This document shows, piece after piece, positions 15,565 through 26,253 of a stretch of 64,000 nt of DNA (its first letter is position 1; each line of letters starts with the position of its first letter). The notes beneath the pieces were generated by a model. It was given only the letters and a program-made list of their open reading frames with translations, had not been told where the DNA came from and did not search any database. The stretch comes from Roseibium hamelinense (GTDB lineage: Bacteria; Pseudomonadota; Alphaproteobacteria; Rhizobiales; Stappiaceae), in assembly GCF_007830545.1 (NCBI RefSeq), contig NZ_VLLF01000009.1:124001-188000 (forward strand), in the 5' to 3' direction. A program made the translations under genes and the position numbers.

Positions 15565-16444
15565 ATGTCATATCCGGTTGCGCGGCCAGTTTCAGGAGCC
15601 CCGTTGCACGCTCGGCCTCAGCAAGCAAAACGCCCCAAGCAGGCACATCGTTGTCCCACTCGACGAGTGTTGGTATGGGACCGATTTTACGCAGGATTTG
15701 CTCATAAAGACGCCACACTTCGGCATCGACCTCGCGGTCGTGCGCATCAATAAGGAGCGGGCGTTCGGCCTGGTCCATATCTGGCGCGTGCCCCCCGAGG
15801 TGCACCTCGCCAACGGCTTCAATCGGAAAGTCCTGCAGGTAGTGTTCGGGCTGCCGGTCATGATTGATGCAGGAAACATATACATTGTTGACATCCAAAA
15901 GTAGCCCGCATCCCGTCCGCCTCACAACTTCTTTCAAAAACGCTGTTTCGGTCATCGAACTCTGTTCAAAAGCAACATAAGTTGACGGGTTCTCCAAAAG
16001 CATCTTTCGGCCAACAGTCTCTTGCACTTCATCAATATGGTCGCAGACACGCACCAACGTATCAACGTTGTAGGCGACAGGAAGAAGGTCGTTCACATAA
16101 ATCTGGTCATGAGTCGACCACGCAAGATGCTCTGAAAAAAGCTCGGGGTCATACTTGGTATTCAAAGTGCGAAGACGCCCGAGGTGTTCGCGATCTAACG
16201 GCCCTTCGGACCCGATAGACAGACCGACACCGTGCAATGACAAAGGGTAGCGCTCGCGGATCATAGCAAGGTTTCGATGAGGAGCTCCCCCAGCACCCAT
16301 ATAGTTTTCGGCATGGATCTCGAAAAATCCAACATCTGGATGTGTTTCTAGGATTTCAGGTATGTGCTCGGGCTTGAGGCCAACACCCGCACGCCAAGGC
16401 GGCGCGGTCCTCAGCAAAGGCGTGCCTGAATGCTGCGCTTGCAT
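15554..16444 (-). CDS. bufB: MNIO/DUF692 multinuclear iron oxidase (BufB-like)
   Basis: 296 residues from the ATG at 16444. DUF692 enzymes are TIM barrels with two or three iron ions that modify cysteines of ribosomal peptides. Expected ligands are present: FFEIHAENYMG (His44, Glu46), LHGVGLSIGS (70-79), FSEHLAWS (103-110), MLLENPS (148-154), LLLDVNNVYVS (181-191), VHLGGHAPD (214-222) and IDAHDREVD (232-240). In bufferin systems this enzyme converts core cysteines to 5-thiooxazoles or related groups that bind Cu(I). It lies 88 bases downstream of the precursor gene. Confidence 0.92.
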   Translation of the reverse strand: MQAQHSGTPLLRTAPPWRAGVGLKPEHIPEILETHPDVGFFEIHAENYMGAGGAPHRNLAMIRERYPLSLHGVGLSIGSEGPLDREHLGRLRTLNTKYDPELFSEHLAWSTHDQIYVNDLLPVAYNVDTLVRVCDHIDEVQETVGRKMLLENPSTYVAFEQSSMTETAFLKEVVRRTGCGLLLDVNNVYVSCINHDRQPEHYLQDFPIEAVGEVHLGGHAPDMDQAERPLLIDAHDREVDAEVWRLYEQILRKIGPIPTLVEWDNDVPAWGVLLAEAERATGLLKLAAQPDMTYAV

Positions 16445-16532
16445 GTGTGCTAATCCAAATACGATGTTCCAGCTGGCCGAGTCCAATATCGGCCAGCCTG
16501 GCCCTTCAGTTAGTCAAAATCAAATTTTCAGC

Positions 16533-16832
16533 TTACGCCTCGGGCAGATCGCGGTCGAGCTCTGTCAATGAGCCTTTTCGGTCTCCTGGCAGTTCCATTG
16601 AGACGCAGGTCCCCTTGGGAACCAAGGTCCAAGCATTGCCTTGATAATCGACGGTGGAAGTACCGGCACAGGTCGTTCCTGGGCCTGCTTTGCAGTCGTT
16701 TTGGCCTTTCAGCGAAATACCGTAACACTTCTCCTTTGCCTGTGCGTTCGCGGTCGTTGGCGCAGTGAGCCCGGCAACGGCCGTTGCAACAGCACCGGCA
16801 ACGATTGCGGCAGACATAGCCTTGTTTTTCAT
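16533..16832 (-). CDS. bufA: DUF2282 bufferin-type precursor peptide (BufA1-like)
   Basis: 99 residues from the ATG at 16832, with GAGGAG eight bases upstream. The signal peptide (1-30, ...APTTANA) directs export to the periplasm. The mature part has four cysteines at 36, 47, 55 and 76 in the DUF2282 pattern: [19 protein letters not shown] and VPKGTC. In characterised bufferins the cysteines of such motifs are modified by the DUF692 enzyme and chelate copper. This copy has an unusual acidic C-terminal extension of about 22 residues after the last cysteine. It is the first gene of the operon. Metal specificity is inferred. Confidence 0.88.
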   Translation of the reverse strand: MKNKAMSAAIVAGAVATAVAGLTAPTTANAQAKEKCYGISLKGQNDCKAGPGTTCAGTSTVDYQGNAWTLVPKGTCVSMELPGDRKGSLTELDRDLPEA

Positions 16833-17409
16833 CGTACAACTCCTCAGCATCAATCCAGAATGCGCTTCTTTCAACTCGTCGATCCCGACAAATCCGAAAA
16901 TGGTCAGTTCGCAGATAAATGGGAAATCAAACGCATGTGACCCCTTCGCGAGGCTGAGGTTAACACATCGTCGCAGACGAAAGAATATTGCCGCGCCAGC
17001 AGCCTGAAAGTTGCATAACTCTGATTGCCGCCATCCACGCGAAACATTTATAATGGAGGCATCGATAATCGGTCTTGCCCAGCGAATTTAAATCTGGCAA
17101 GGTCGCGTCGCCCAGAATAGGACAGGAGCACTGTCCTTTCGTCACCCCCTCTGAATACAGACGAATGTCTTTGAGGGGGCGGGCAACGGAGGTGAGGTGC
17201 ATGGCGCCTCGTGGAAGCTGCGCTTCCGGCAGCGGAACGATCGCTGCGGCAATGAGACGGATCGCCTTGGCAGGTAGATCCGCTACATACATCGTCTGGG
17301 CTAAGGCTAGATAGCCGGGAATGACACACGAGCCGCATTTTGACAGAATGCGACCCGAATAGTCCCCGCCGGTCTAGCTAGAGGAAAATTGGGAAATACG
17401 AGGGCGCAC
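16833..17409. other. 577-bp divergent intergenic region between bufA and gltB
   Basis: It should hold the promoters of both operons. A minus-strand open frame (16960-17292, 110 codons) has no recognisable domain and no convincing ribosome site, so I do not call it. Near gltB are a hairpin CGCATT-TTGACAG-AATGCG (17334-17352) and a palindrome TCTAGCTAGA (17373-17382), possible operator elements. For bufA I cannot assign an ECF-type promoter with confidence. Confidence 0.5.
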
Positions 17410-20400
17410 ATGATTAAGACAGAGCTGACGACCAGCACCTCACTGGAGGCCAAGGCATCTATGGCAAACAAGCGCGCTGCCATGCCTACAGCTCTTGCGA
17501 CCCGCCTCAAACAAGCCGCACAACACGGGCTTTACGACCCAGCCAACGAACATGATGCCTGTGGTGTTGGCTTTATAGCTCACATGAAAGGCCAGAAATC
17601 ACACCGGGTGGTCGCAGATGGCCTTCAGATACTTGAAAACCTAACGCATCGTGGTGCTGTGGGTGCAGATCCGCTGATGGGCGATGGCGCCGGGATGCTC
17701 GTGCAGATCCCGCAGGCCTTTTTCGAGGAAGAACTTCTAAAAACCGGCGTGTCTTTACCGCCAGCCGGCGAGTACGGCGTCGGGTTCATTTTTCTGCCGC
17801 AGAACGCTGACCTCCGCGCCAAGTGCGTCGACATTGTTGAACGCGTTATTACTGACGAAGGCCAAGAACTGATCGGTTGGAGAGACGTTCCGGTAGACAA
17901 TTCCAGCTTATCCAAATCACCCGAGATCGCCGCGACCGAACCTTTTTCACGGCAGGTGTTTATCAAGCGCTTGGCATGTGAAGACCAAGACGCATTCGAG
18001 CGCCGGCTTTACGTCCTTCGCAAAGTGATATCCAATACGATCCGCAGCGAAACCGACGCTGTCAAACACGGCTTTTATATTGTGTCTCTGTCGAGCCGGA
18101 CAGTGGTCTATAAAGGCATGTTCCTCGCCTATCAGCTCGGAGCTTATTATAAAGACCTGACTGACAAACGCTTCTCGTCTGCATTGGCGCTGGTTCACCA
18201 ACGTTTCTCTACAAACACTTTTCCGTCTTGGGATTTATCGCACCCGTACCGGATGGTGGCCCACAATGGGGAAATCAACACCCTGCGTGGCAACGTCAAT
18301 TGGATGGCGGCCCGTCAAGCCTCAGTCTCTTCTGCTTTGCTGGGTGATGATATCACCAAACTTTGGCCGATTTCCTATGAAGGTCAATCGGACACAGCGT
18401 GTTTCGACAATGCGCTCGAGTTTCTTGTCATGGGCGGCTACTCACTTGCTCATGCCGCGATGATGCTCATTCCGGAGGCTTGGGCGGGCAATCCGCTTAT
18501 GGATGACAATCGCCGGGCATTTTACGAGTACCACGCCGCCCTCATGGAGCCATGGGACGGCCCGGCTGCAGTTGCCTTTACAGACGGCCGCCAAATCGGC
18601 GCGACGCTCGACCGGAATGGCTTGCGGCCCGCCCGCTATATTGTGACCGACGAAGACTTTGTGATCATGTCTTCCGAGGTTGGCGTGCTCCCGGTCAAAG
18701 AGGAGCACATTGTCCAAAAGTGGCGTTTGCAACCTGGGCGAATGCTACTTATCGACATGGAAGAAGGTCGTATTGTTTCCGACGATGAAATCAAACGGCA
18801 ACTTTCGACAGCAAACCCCTACAAAGATTGGCTGCATCGCTCACAGATTGTGCTTGAAGACATGCCGGCCGTGCGAGGGCGCGCGCCCGTTGCTGGTGAA
18901 ACCCTGCTGGATCGCCAGCAGGCGTTTGGCTACACTCAAGAAGATATTAAACTGTTGATGCAACCGATGGCGACCATTGGTCAGGAAGCCATTGGTTCAA
19001 TGGGAACAGACACGCCGATTTCCGCGCTCTCAGACAAGTCGAAACCGCTTTATACTTATTTCAAGCAGAACTTCGCTCAGGTTACAAACCCGCCGATCGA
19101 CCCAATTCGTGAAGAATTGGTGATGAGCCTTGTCTCATTCATCGGCCCACGTCCAAATATCTTCGATCTGAAAGGTTTATCAACTTCAAAGCGGCTCGAG
19201 GTCCGTCAACCAATTCTGACCAATGATGACTTGGAAAAAATCCGGGCTATTGGCGATATTGCAGACAATCAGTTTTCCGCCAAAACGCTAGATATAACGT
19301 ATTCTGCCGAACGTGGCGCTGATGGCATGGAAGCGGCAATTTCCGAGTTGTGTGATCGCGCGGAAAAGGCTGTGCGTGACGGCAATAACATTATAATTTT
19401 GTCTGACCGCTTGATCAACCGGACCCGGGTTGCAATTCCGGCGCTTCTGGCAACGGCTGCAGTGCATCATCATCTCATCCGCAAGGGGCTGCGCACGTCA
19501 GTTGGCTTGGTGGTTGAGACGGGCGAGGCCCGCGAAGTCCATCATTTCTGCGTTTTGGCCGGATATGGTGCGGAAGCGATCAACCCATATCTTGCTTTCG
19601 AAACGCTGTTGTCCTTGCACGCCGAAATGGACTTCCCTGAAGAGGTTGACGCTAACGAGGTTGTGCATCGTTACATCAAGTCGATCGACAAAGGCATACT
19701 GAAGGTCATGTCTAAGATGGGCATTTCGACCTACCAGTCTTATTGTGGTGCACAAATTTTCGACGCAGTCGGTCTATCCAGCGCATTCGTAGACAAATAC
19801 TTTTTCGGGACCGGTACTCAGATCGAAGGGATCGGCCTGGCAGAAGTTGCAAAGGAAACTGTCCTGCGCCACCAACAAGCATTCGGCGACGTTGCCATTT
19901 TGCGCCGTGCTCTGGACGTTGGTGGAGAGTATGCTTACCGAACGCGCGGCGAAAGCCACATGTGGACACCGGATTCGATTGCAATCTTGCAGCATGCAGT
20001 GCGCTCAAAACTGCCAGACAAGTACCGTGAGTTCGCAAAGCTTGTAAACGAAGACAGTGGCCGGTACTCAATCCGCGGCCTGTTTCGCGTAAAAAGCGCT
20101 GAGGAGCTTGGCCGCACACCTATCGACCTTTCTGAGGTAGAATCCGCCGAAGCAATTGTGAGGCGATTTGTCACAGGCGCCATGTCCTTCGGCTCAATTT
20201 CTAAAGAAGCCCATCAGACCCTGGCGATCGCCATGAACAAGATCGGCGGCAAGTCCAACACTGGTGAAGGCGGAGAAGAGGCCGAGCGCTTCAACCCTCT
20301 GCCAAACGGCGCCTCCAATCCGAAGCGATCTGCTATCAAACAGGTTGCTTCCGGCCGATTTGGTGTCACGACCGAGTATCTGGTCAACTCCGATATGATT

Positions 20401-22146
20401 CAGATCAAGGTTGCGCAAGGCGCGAAACCCGGCGAGGGCGGACAGCTGCCGGGCCACAAGGTTGATGCTGTTATCGCCAAGGTGCGGCACTCAACACCGG
20501 GGGTTGGGCTTATCTCACCACCGCCGCATCATGATATTTATTCGATCGAAGATCTGGCACAGCTAATTTACGATCTCAAGAACGTAAATCCGGGCGCTGA
20601 TATTTCAGTCAAACTTGTGTCCGAAATCGGTGTTGGTACGGTTGCAGCCGGCGTCGCAAAGGCACGTGCAGATCATATCACTATTTCGGGCTATGACGGC
20701 GGAACCGGAGCATCTCCACTGACATCCATAAAGCACGCAGGCAGCCCTTGGGAAATCGGCCTGGCGGAAACGCAACAAACACTGGTGCTCAACGGTTTGC
20801 GTTCCCGTGTGGCACTGCAAGTAGATGGTGGCCTTAGAACTGGCAGAGACGTGCTAATCGGCGCTTTCCTCGGCGCTGACGAGTTCGGCTTCTCAACGGC
20901 TCCTTTGATCGCCGCCGGCTGTTTGATGATGCGCAAATGCCACCTGAATACCTGTCCGGTTGGCATCGCGACACAAGACCCAGTCCTTCGGAAGCGGTTC
21001 AAAGGCACCCCCGAACATGTCATAAACTACTTCTTTTATGTTGCGGAAGAGCTCCGCGAGCTTATGGCTGCCCTCGGCATTGCCAAACTTGACGACATCA
21101 TCGGCAGGTCGGAATTCTTGGACAAAAACGCTGCCATTGAGCATTGGAAAGCCAAGGGGCTGGACTTCTCGCGGATCTTCTACAAACCGGATGCCGATCC
21201 GCACGAGATCCGCTGGACAGAGCGCCAGGACCATCCGATCAACGACATTTTGGACCGCCGCCTCATCGCCGCGTCAAAACCTGCATTGGAGGAGAGAAAA
21301 CCGACGATCGTCGAAGAAACCATCTGTTCGGTTGACCGGTCGGTCGGTGCAATGTTGTCAGGAGAAGTTGCCAAGCGTTACGGGCATAAAGGACTTCCAG
21401 ACAACACGCTTCAGATCAAACTTGCCGGGACAGCAGGGCAAGCATTTGGCGCATTTGTGGCGAAAGGCGTAACGTTCGACCTTGAAGGCGATGCGAACGA
21501 CTATGTTGGAAAGGGACTTTCCGGTGGCCGCATCATTGTGCGTCCGCCGCAAAACACACGCATTGTTCCTGAAGACTCAATCATTGTCGGCAACACGGTC
21601 CTTTACGGAGCAACGGAGGGCGAATGCTACTTCCGCGGTGTTGCAGGTGAACGTTTTGCTGTTCGCAATTCTGGCGCCGTTGCGGTCGTAGAGGGCGTTG
21701 GTGACCATGGCTGTGAGTACATGACCGGTGGTGTAGTCGTTGTAATCGGCCAAACTGGCCGGAATTTCGCAGCTGGAATGTCAGGCGGTATCGCCTACGT
21801 TTTGGATGAAGACGGCACCTTTGGTTCTCGTTGCAACTTGGCTATGGTCGACTTGGAGCCGGTAACCGAAGAAGATGATCTCCTGGAAAAGCTCCACCAT
21901 CACGGCGGTGATATTGAACACAAAGGGCGTGTTGACGTATCCGGCGACATGACGAGACATGACGATGAACGGCTCCGCCAGCTGCTTACAAAGCACATAG
22001 AATATACCGGTTCGACACGGGCACTATCCATTTTAGACAATTGGGATACCTATCGCCCCAAGTTTGTGAAGGTCATGCCGGTCGAATACCGGCGCGCCTT
22101 GCGTGAAATGGAAGAGCAACGCCTAGGTATGGTGGCTGCAGAATAA
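17410..22146 (+). CDS. gltB: Glutamate synthase (NADPH) large subunit
   Basis: 1578 residues from the ATG at 17410, with GAGGG six bases upstream. The propeptide is cut before Cys51 ([10 protein letters not shown]), the N-terminal nucleophile that releases ammonia from glutamine; the amidotransferase domain spans about 51-480. Next come the central domain, the FMN-binding synthase domain (about 830-1230) with [22 protein letters not shown] and [11 protein letters not shown], and the 3Fe-4S cysteines in [13 protein letters not shown]. The C-terminal beta-helix (about 1290-1530) contains repeated GxxGxG turns. With GltD it makes two glutamates from glutamine and 2-oxoglutarate. gltD follows after 81 bases. 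Confidence 0.97.
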   Translation: MIKTELTTSTSLEAKASMANKRAAMPTALATRLKQAAQHGLYDPANEHDACGVGFIAHMKGQKSHRVVADGLQILENLTHRGAVGADPLMGDGAGMLVQIPQAFFEEELLKTGVSLPPAGEYGVGFIFLPQNADLRAKCVDIVERVITDEGQELIGWRDVPVDNSSLSKSPEIAATEPFSRQVFIKRLACEDQDAFERRLYVLRKVISNTIRSETDAVKHGFYIVSLSSRTVVYKGMFLAYQLGAYYKDLTDKRFSSALALVHQRFSTNTFPSWDLSHPYRMVAHNGEINTLRGNVNWMAARQASVSSALLGDDITKLWPISYEGQSDTACFDNALEFLVMGGYSLAHAAMMLIPEAWAGNPLMDDNRRAFYEYHAALMEPWDGPAAVAFTDGRQIGATLDRNGLRPARYIVTDEDFVIMSSEVGVLPVKEEHIVQKWRLQPGRMLLIDMEEGRIVSDDEIKRQLSTANPYKDWLHRSQIVLEDMPAVRGRAPVAGETLLDRQQAFGYTQEDIKLLMQPMATIGQEAIGSMGTDTPISALSDKSKPLYTYFKQNFAQVTNPPIDPIREELVMSLVSFIGPRPNIFDLKGLSTSKRLEVRQPILTNDDLEKIRAIGDIADNQFSAKTLDITYSAERGADGMEAAISELCDRAEKAVRDGNNIIILSDRLINRTRVAIPALLATAAVHHHLIRKGLRTSVGLVVETGEAREVHHFCVLAGYGAEAINPYLAFETLLSLHAEMDFPEEVDANEVVHRYIKSIDKGILKVMSKMGISTYQSYCGAQIFDAVGLSSAFVDKYFFGTGTQIEGIGLAEVAKETVLRHQQAFGDVAILRRALDVGGEYAYRTRGESHMWTPDSIAILQHAVRSKLPDKYREFAKLVNEDSGRYSIRGLFRVKSAEELGRTPIDLSEVESAEAIVRRFVTGAMSFGSISKEAHQTLAIAMNKIGGKSNTGEGGEEAERFNPLPNGASNPKRSAIKQVASGRFGVTTEYLVNSDMIQIKVAQGAKPGEGGQLPGHKVDAVIAKVRHSTPGVGLISPPPHHDIYSIEDLAQLIYDLKNVNPGADISVKLVSEIGVGTVAAGVAKARADHITISGYDGGTGASPLTSIKHAGSPWEIGLAETQQTLVLNGLRSRVALQVDGGLRTGRDVLIGAFLGADEFGFSTAPLIAAGCLMMRKCHLNTCPVGIATQDPVLRKRFKGTPEHVINYFFYVAEELRELMAALGIAKLDDIIGRSEFLDKNAAIEHWKAKGLDFSRIFYKPDADPHEIRWTERQDHPINDILDRRLIAASKPALEERKPTIVEETICSVDRSVGAMLSGEVAKRYGHKGLPDNTLQIKLAGTAGQAFGAFVAKGVTFDLEGDANDYVGKGLSGGRIIVRPPQNTRIVPEDSIIVGNTVLYGATEGECYFRGVAGERFAVRNSGAVAVVEGVGDHGCEYMTGGVVVVIGQTGRNFAAGMSGGIAYVLDEDGTFGSRCNLAMVDLEPVTEEDDLLEKLHHHGGDIEHKGRVDVSGDMTRHDDERLRQLLTKHIEYTGSTRALSILDNWDTYRPKFVKVMPVEYRRALREMEEQRLGMVAAE

Positions 22147-22227
22147 ACGTCAGAAGAATCCGTCGGCTCTCGGGCACTCTATGCCCGATTGCAGCTGGCC
22201 CTGAGCAATCAAATCAAGGAGGTCGCC

Positions 22228-23658
22228 TTGGGCAAGGTTACCGGTTTTTTGGAAATCGATCGGCAGGAACAGAAATATCAGCCTGCCTCAGACCGTATCA
22301 GACATTTCCGCGAATTCACGATCCCGCTGAATGATCAGGAGGTCGCCAACCAGGCCGCCCGTTGCATGGACTGCGGCATTCCCTTTTGCCATGGACCAAC
22401 CGGTTGCCCTGTCAACAATCAGATTCCCGACTGGAACGATCTCGTGTTCCAGGATGATTGGGATCTGGCTTTGCAAAACCTGCATTCAACCAACAATTTC
22501 CCGGAATTCACCGGCCGTATTTGTCCTGCGCCTTGTGAGGAAGCTTGTACGCTCAACCTTGAAGATGTGCCTGTAAACATCAAGAGTATCGAGCAGGCAA
22601 TAGCAGACAAAGGCTACAAAGAAGGCTGGATTGTTCCAGAACCTGCATCGACGAAAACCGGAAAGGCAGTTGCGGTTGTTGGTTCCGGACCGGCAGGGAT
22701 GGCGGCCGCACAGCAGCTAGCACGCGCTGGACACACGGTGCATCTTTATGAACGTGAGCCAAAAGCGGGCGGCTTGATGCGCTATGGCATTCCTGACTTC
22801 AAGATGGAAAAACACTATATCGACCGCCGTGTCGAGCAGATGGAAGCTGAAGGGGTCACCTTTCATTATGGTGTCGACGTTGGGAAAACCGTCTCTCTCG
22901 ATGAGCTGGCCGAACGGCATGACGCAGTGATCCTCTGTGCTGGCGCAGAGCGTCCACGCGACCCAGGCGTCACCGGAATGGAATATGATGGCTGCCACTG
23001 GGCCATGGAGTATCTGGTGCAACAGAATCGCCGTGTCGGCGGTGAACCTGAGGGAACGGAAGCTCCAATCTGGGCAGGCGGAAAGCACGTAATCGTGATC
23101 GGCGGCGGAGATACGGCATCTGACTGTGTCGGCACCGCATTTCGTCAAGGTGCGCTTTCGGTGACCCAACTGGATATTCGCCCGATCCCGCCGCACAAGG
23201 AAGACAAGCTCACGGTTTGGCCATACTGGCCGACGAAATTCCGCACATCCTCGTCACAGGCTGAGGGCGCTGAGCGGGAGTTTTCTGCCGCAACGCTAGC
23301 TCTCGTCGCCGACGAGGGCAAAGTCACCGGCGTGAAATGTGCCCGCGTAGATGAGAAGCGGCACCCAATCGAGGGCACTGAATTCATCATCCGTGCAGAT
23401 CTCGTTCTGGCAGCAATCGGGTTTTCCGGTCCTTTGCTAGACACGTTCGTCGCACAAGCAGACGGCAAGCTTGAACTCGACGGCCGTACAAATGTGAAGG
23501 CGAACACCGAAGACTACAAAACCAGCATCGATAAGGTTTTCGCTGCCGGTGATGTCCGCCGGGGTCAGTCACTCGTGGTTTGGGCGATCCGTGAAGGCCG
23601 ACAAGCCGCGCGCGCCGTTGACGAGTACCTTATGGGGACAACCAACCTCCCGCAATAA
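22228..23658 (+). CDS. gltD: Glutamate synthase small subunit
   Basis: 476 residues from the TTG at 22228, chosen because AGGAGG (22217-22222) sits five bases upstream and the protein then begins like others ([17 protein letters not shown]). Cysteine sets for two 4Fe-4S clusters are [11 protein letters not shown]...GCPVNN and [12 protein letters not shown]. The FAD site is [19 protein letters not shown] and the NADPH site [20 protein letters not shown]. It feeds electrons from NADPH to the FMN of GltB. It is the second gene of the operon and ends at a clear terminator. Confidence 0.96.
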   Translation: MGKVTGFLEIDRQEQKYQPASDRIRHFREFTIPLNDQEVANQAARCMDCGIPFCHGPTGCPVNNQIPDWNDLVFQDDWDLALQNLHSTNNFPEFTGRICPAPCEEACTLNLEDVPVNIKSIEQAIADKGYKEGWIVPEPASTKTGKAVAVVGSGPAGMAAAQQLARAGHTVHLYEREPKAGGLMRYGIPDFKMEKHYIDRRVEQMEAEGVTFHYGVDVGKTVSLDELAERHDAVILCAGAERPRDPGVTGMEYDGCHWAMEYLVQQNRRVGGEPEGTEAPIWAGGKHVIVIGGGDTASDCVGTAFRQGALSVTQLDIRPIPPHKEDKLTVWPYWPTKFRTSSSQAEGAEREFSAATLALVADEGKVTGVKCARVDEKRHPIEGTEFIIRADLVLAAIGFSGPLLDTFVAQADGKLELDGRTNVKANTEDYKTSIDKVFAAGDVRRGQSLVVWAIREGRQAARAVDEYLMGTTNLPQ

Positions 23659-23681
23659 GCCACTGCCACATCACTCGCTAA

Positions 23682-23707
23682 AAAGACGGCAAGCTGCCGT
23701 CTTTTTT
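23682..23707. terminator. Bidirectional terminator after gltD
   Basis: AAAGACGGCA (23682-23691), loop AGC overlap, TGCCGTCTTT (23695-23704), then T to 23707; A on the left side gives the minus-strand gene ending at 23712 a U tract too. Confidence 0.9.
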
Positions 23708-23711
23708 ACGC

Positions 23712-24863
23712 CTAATTTGAATCTGAAGTCTGAGTGGTGAGACCGTCGATACGGCCCGGCACTCTTGTCAAGGGCTCGCCCTCAACGAAAAATCTGTAAG
23801 CCGATGACTCGGTGTCCGGCGCAACAGTCACCGTTTGAGCTCCCAAAAGCTCTGCTTCCGGAGACGTGGTCCGTCCGGTAAGCACGATGAAATTCGGATC
23901 GTCTTCAATACCTTCAAACGCGAGGCCTCCATAGCCGCCCAGCAACCGTGACAGCTCGCGCTCGACGAAAAAGGCAACCTTGCGAAATCCCGCCCAGGTA
24001 AAATCAATCTGCGTTTTGGTGCGAAGCCGGGCCCGCTTGCCATCTACATCAGGACCAAAAGAACTGTAGACCCCTTCATCGTTCAAAAAAACGTCCCAAA
24101 GCTCAATGAAACGCACACGAGAATCTGATGTTTGCAACTCAAGAAGCGTGTTTATGCTCTCAAATGTTTCATTGACCCGCTCAGCACCTGTCGGTGGCAG
24201 GCCTATTAAAAGTACCGGAAGCCGCTCACGCCGAATGGTTTGTACGATGCTCTCAACTTTGTCTTCGAACGTGGCAAACCACTCCTCAGTCGCATAGGCA
24301 ATTTCGCCCTCTTCAGTGCGAAATATCTCGTCTAGATCAGAACGCCCGGCGATGAATACGACAGCTTTAACGTCGGCCGAACGGATCTGTGACAAGATCA
24401 GCGAGGGCCAGTCCAGTGCATCGCCGCCGGCAAGCCCCTTGCCATCTTCGAAGGCAAGATCGACACGAACGTTTGGCTGATCAGCCAGGATATACCGCAG
24501 CCCGGAGGCAACCCCTTTTGCCATTTGGTCACCAGCAACCAAAATGACCCCGGCGTCATCGTTCTTTGGCTCTTCAACGAACACCGGCGGAGCCGTTCGG
24601 ACACGCTGTACTGAATTGCCCTCTTGCGGTCGGCTTCGGACAGGAGATCGGCGCCGCTCATTTCTCGGCTCTCGGGATAACATGCGCATCAACGGCCGAA
24701 ACGGATTAATACGTTGAAGTCGTTCACCTACACCTTGTGCGACTTGAAACGCGCCGCCTTCGGCATGGGCGTGGTGGACTGCACCGTCTGCGAAACCGAA
24801 CAGGCACACAGTCAGAAGCCAAGCCACAAGAACCAATTTCCAAGAACGGGATCCGGATCTCAC
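23712..24863 (-). CDS. DUF459 SGNH-hydrolase-like secreted protein without catalytic Ser
   Basis: 383 residues from a GTG at 24863 with AGAGG six bases upstream. A signal peptide or anchor covers about 9-35. A basic, low-complexity linker (60-90) precedes the SGNH-like domain (about 100-310). The block I position, normally GDS, reads VAGDQMAKG here, so the nucleophilic serine is missing. Later blocks remain recognisable (FIAGRSDL, IGLPP, and a final DxxH region rather degenerate: TQIDFTWAGFRKVAFFVERELSR). It is probably a periplasmic binding or structural protein rather than an esterase. It follows the lytic transglycosylase gene by 33 bases, suggesting an operon for envelope work. Confidence 0.82.
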   Translation of the reverse strand: MRSGSRSWKLVLVAWLLTVCLFGFADGAVHHAHAEGGAFQVAQGVGERLQRINPFRPLMRMLSREPRNERRRSPVRSRPQEGNSVQRVRTAPPVFVEEPKNDDAGVILVAGDQMAKGVASGLRYILADQPNVRVDLAFEDGKGLAGGDALDWPSLILSQIRSADVKAVVFIAGRSDLDEIFRTEEGEIAYATEEWFATFEDKVESIVQTIRRERLPVLLIGLPPTGAERVNETFESINTLLELQTSDSRVRFIELWDVFLNDEGVYSSFGPDVDGKRARLRTKTQIDFTWAGFRKVAFFVERELSRLLGGYGGLAFEGIEDDPNFIVLTGRTTSPEAELLGAQTVTVAPDTESSAYRFFVEGEPLTRVPGRIDGLTTQTSDSN

Positions 24864-24896
24864 ACTTAACCTCTGACGTAGTTACGTTTCCCCAGA

Positions 24897-26156
24897 CTAG
24901 CCATCCATCTTGATCTTGGCCAGAAGAACAATGGATGGATATCCGTCCGGGACAAGGCCGCGCGCCCGCTGATAAGCGCGAATGCCGCGCCTTGTTGCAG
25001 GTCCGACCTTCCCGTCTGCAGCACCAACATTAAACCCGCGCCTATTGAGGAGCTGCTGAAGTTCTGCTGTTTCGGTCCGGGTGAGCGGCATGTGCTCGCG
25101 CGACCAGTCAGATGCCAACGGACCACCACCGATAATCCTATCCGCAAGATGACCGACCGCAAGCGCATAAGCCGTCGCATTGTTGTAGCGCTTAATGACG
25201 AAAAAATTCCGCAGCATCAAAAAGGCTGGTCCATTTACACCAGCTGGCATAACGAGGATCGCACGGTCACCCGGACGCGGAAAATTCCGGCCGTTCACAC
25301 GATCGACACCGCGCTTTTGCCACTCGCCGAGCGTAAGCGTTGTATCGTCGTCTGCAAGGCGAAAATCGAATTTCGCAGGCAGTTTGACTTCGTAGCCCCA
25401 TGTTTTGCCAGTCTGCCAGCCATGCTTTTTGAGATAGAAGGCTGTGGATGCCAGTGCGTCTTCCACCGATGTCCAAATATCGCGGCGCCCATCGCCGTTA
25501 TAGTCTGCAGAATACGCTTTCCAACTGGACGGCATGAATTGCGTGTGTCCCATGGCGCCAGCCCAAGAGCCTTCCATGTCTTCAAACCGCACATGGCCGC
25601 CCTGAACAATTTTCAGGGCTGTCAGCAATTCCCTATGCCAGAACTCTTTACGCCGCGGCGCTCCATAGGCCAGTGTTGCAAGAGCCTGTATGACATTGTG
25701 GCGCCCCATATAGCCGCCATAATTTGTTTCCATGCCCCAAATCGCCAGCACAGCTTCCCGATCAACGCCGTATCTCGCTTCGATGTTCCGAAGCACCTGA
25801 TCGTACTGCACCAGAAGCTCACGGCCTTTCTCAACACGCGTGTCCGACACGGCAGAATCAAGATATTCCCATATCGGTTTCACAAATTCTGACTGCTTGT
25901 TCATCAGACGAAGCGTGTCCGTATCAGGCTCCATGCCCGTAAACACGTTCTTGTAAGTCTGTGGAGAGATCCCTGCAGCCTGCGCCTTAGGCCAGAAATC
26001 AGTCACAAACCGATCAAAACCCGGATCAGCTACCGCGCCAGCAGGCAAGGCCGCAACGCCCCCCGCCAGAACCAGTGAAGCACATGCGGCCCGCCAGACA
26101 GCACGTGCATTAAATAAACATCCAACCAACCGACCTTGCACTTTCCTACACTCCAT
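24897..26156 (-). CDS. Lytic murein transglycosylase, MltB-like with PG-binding domain
   Basis: 419 residues from the ATG at 26156, with AGGAGG six bases upstream. A signal region ends near residue 44. The catalytic domain (about 47-340) has the glutamate in IWGMETNYGGYMGRHNVIQALATLAY, the EGSWAGAMGHTQFMPSSW segment and the DYNGDGRRDIWTSVEDALASTAFYL motif. A C-terminal peptidoglycan-binding domain type 1 (about 358-415) reads LQQLLNRRGFNVGAADGKVG and RGIRAYQRARGLVPDGYP. It cleaves glycan strands, forming 1,6-anhydro-muropeptides. No lipobox is seen, so it is soluble in the periplasm. Confidence 0.93.
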   Translation of the reverse strand: MECRKVQGRLVGCLFNARAVWRAACASLVLAGGVAALPAGAVADPGFDRFVTDFWPKAQAAGISPQTYKNVFTGMEPDTDTLRLMNKQSEFVKPIWEYLDSAVSDTRVEKGRELLVQYDQVLRNIEARYGVDREAVLAIWGMETNYGGYMGRHNVIQALATLAYGAPRRKEFWHRELLTALKIVQGGHVRFEDMEGSWAGAMGHTQFMPSSWKAYSADYNGDGRRDIWTSVEDALASTAFYLKKHGWQTGKTWGYEVKLPAKFDFRLADDDTTLTLGEWQKRGVDRVNGRNFPRPGDRAILVMPAGVNGPAFLMLRNFFVIKRYNNATAYALAVGHLADRIIGGGPLASDWSREHMPLTRTETAELQQLLNRRGFNVGAADGKVGPATRRGIRAYQRARGLVPDGYPSIVLLAKIKMDG

Positions 26157-26253
26157 CTAAGGCCTCCTGGAGATTGCCGGAATCAGACTTACAAGTTCTT
26201 TGAGCCCATTTGCCATTTTCCAGCGGCGAAATCATGACCAATAACTAAGATAA

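Noticed and set aside
16960..17292. 110-codon minus-strand open frame between bufA and gltB
   Set aside because: No recognisable domain and no ribosome site; the region must contain divergent promoters.
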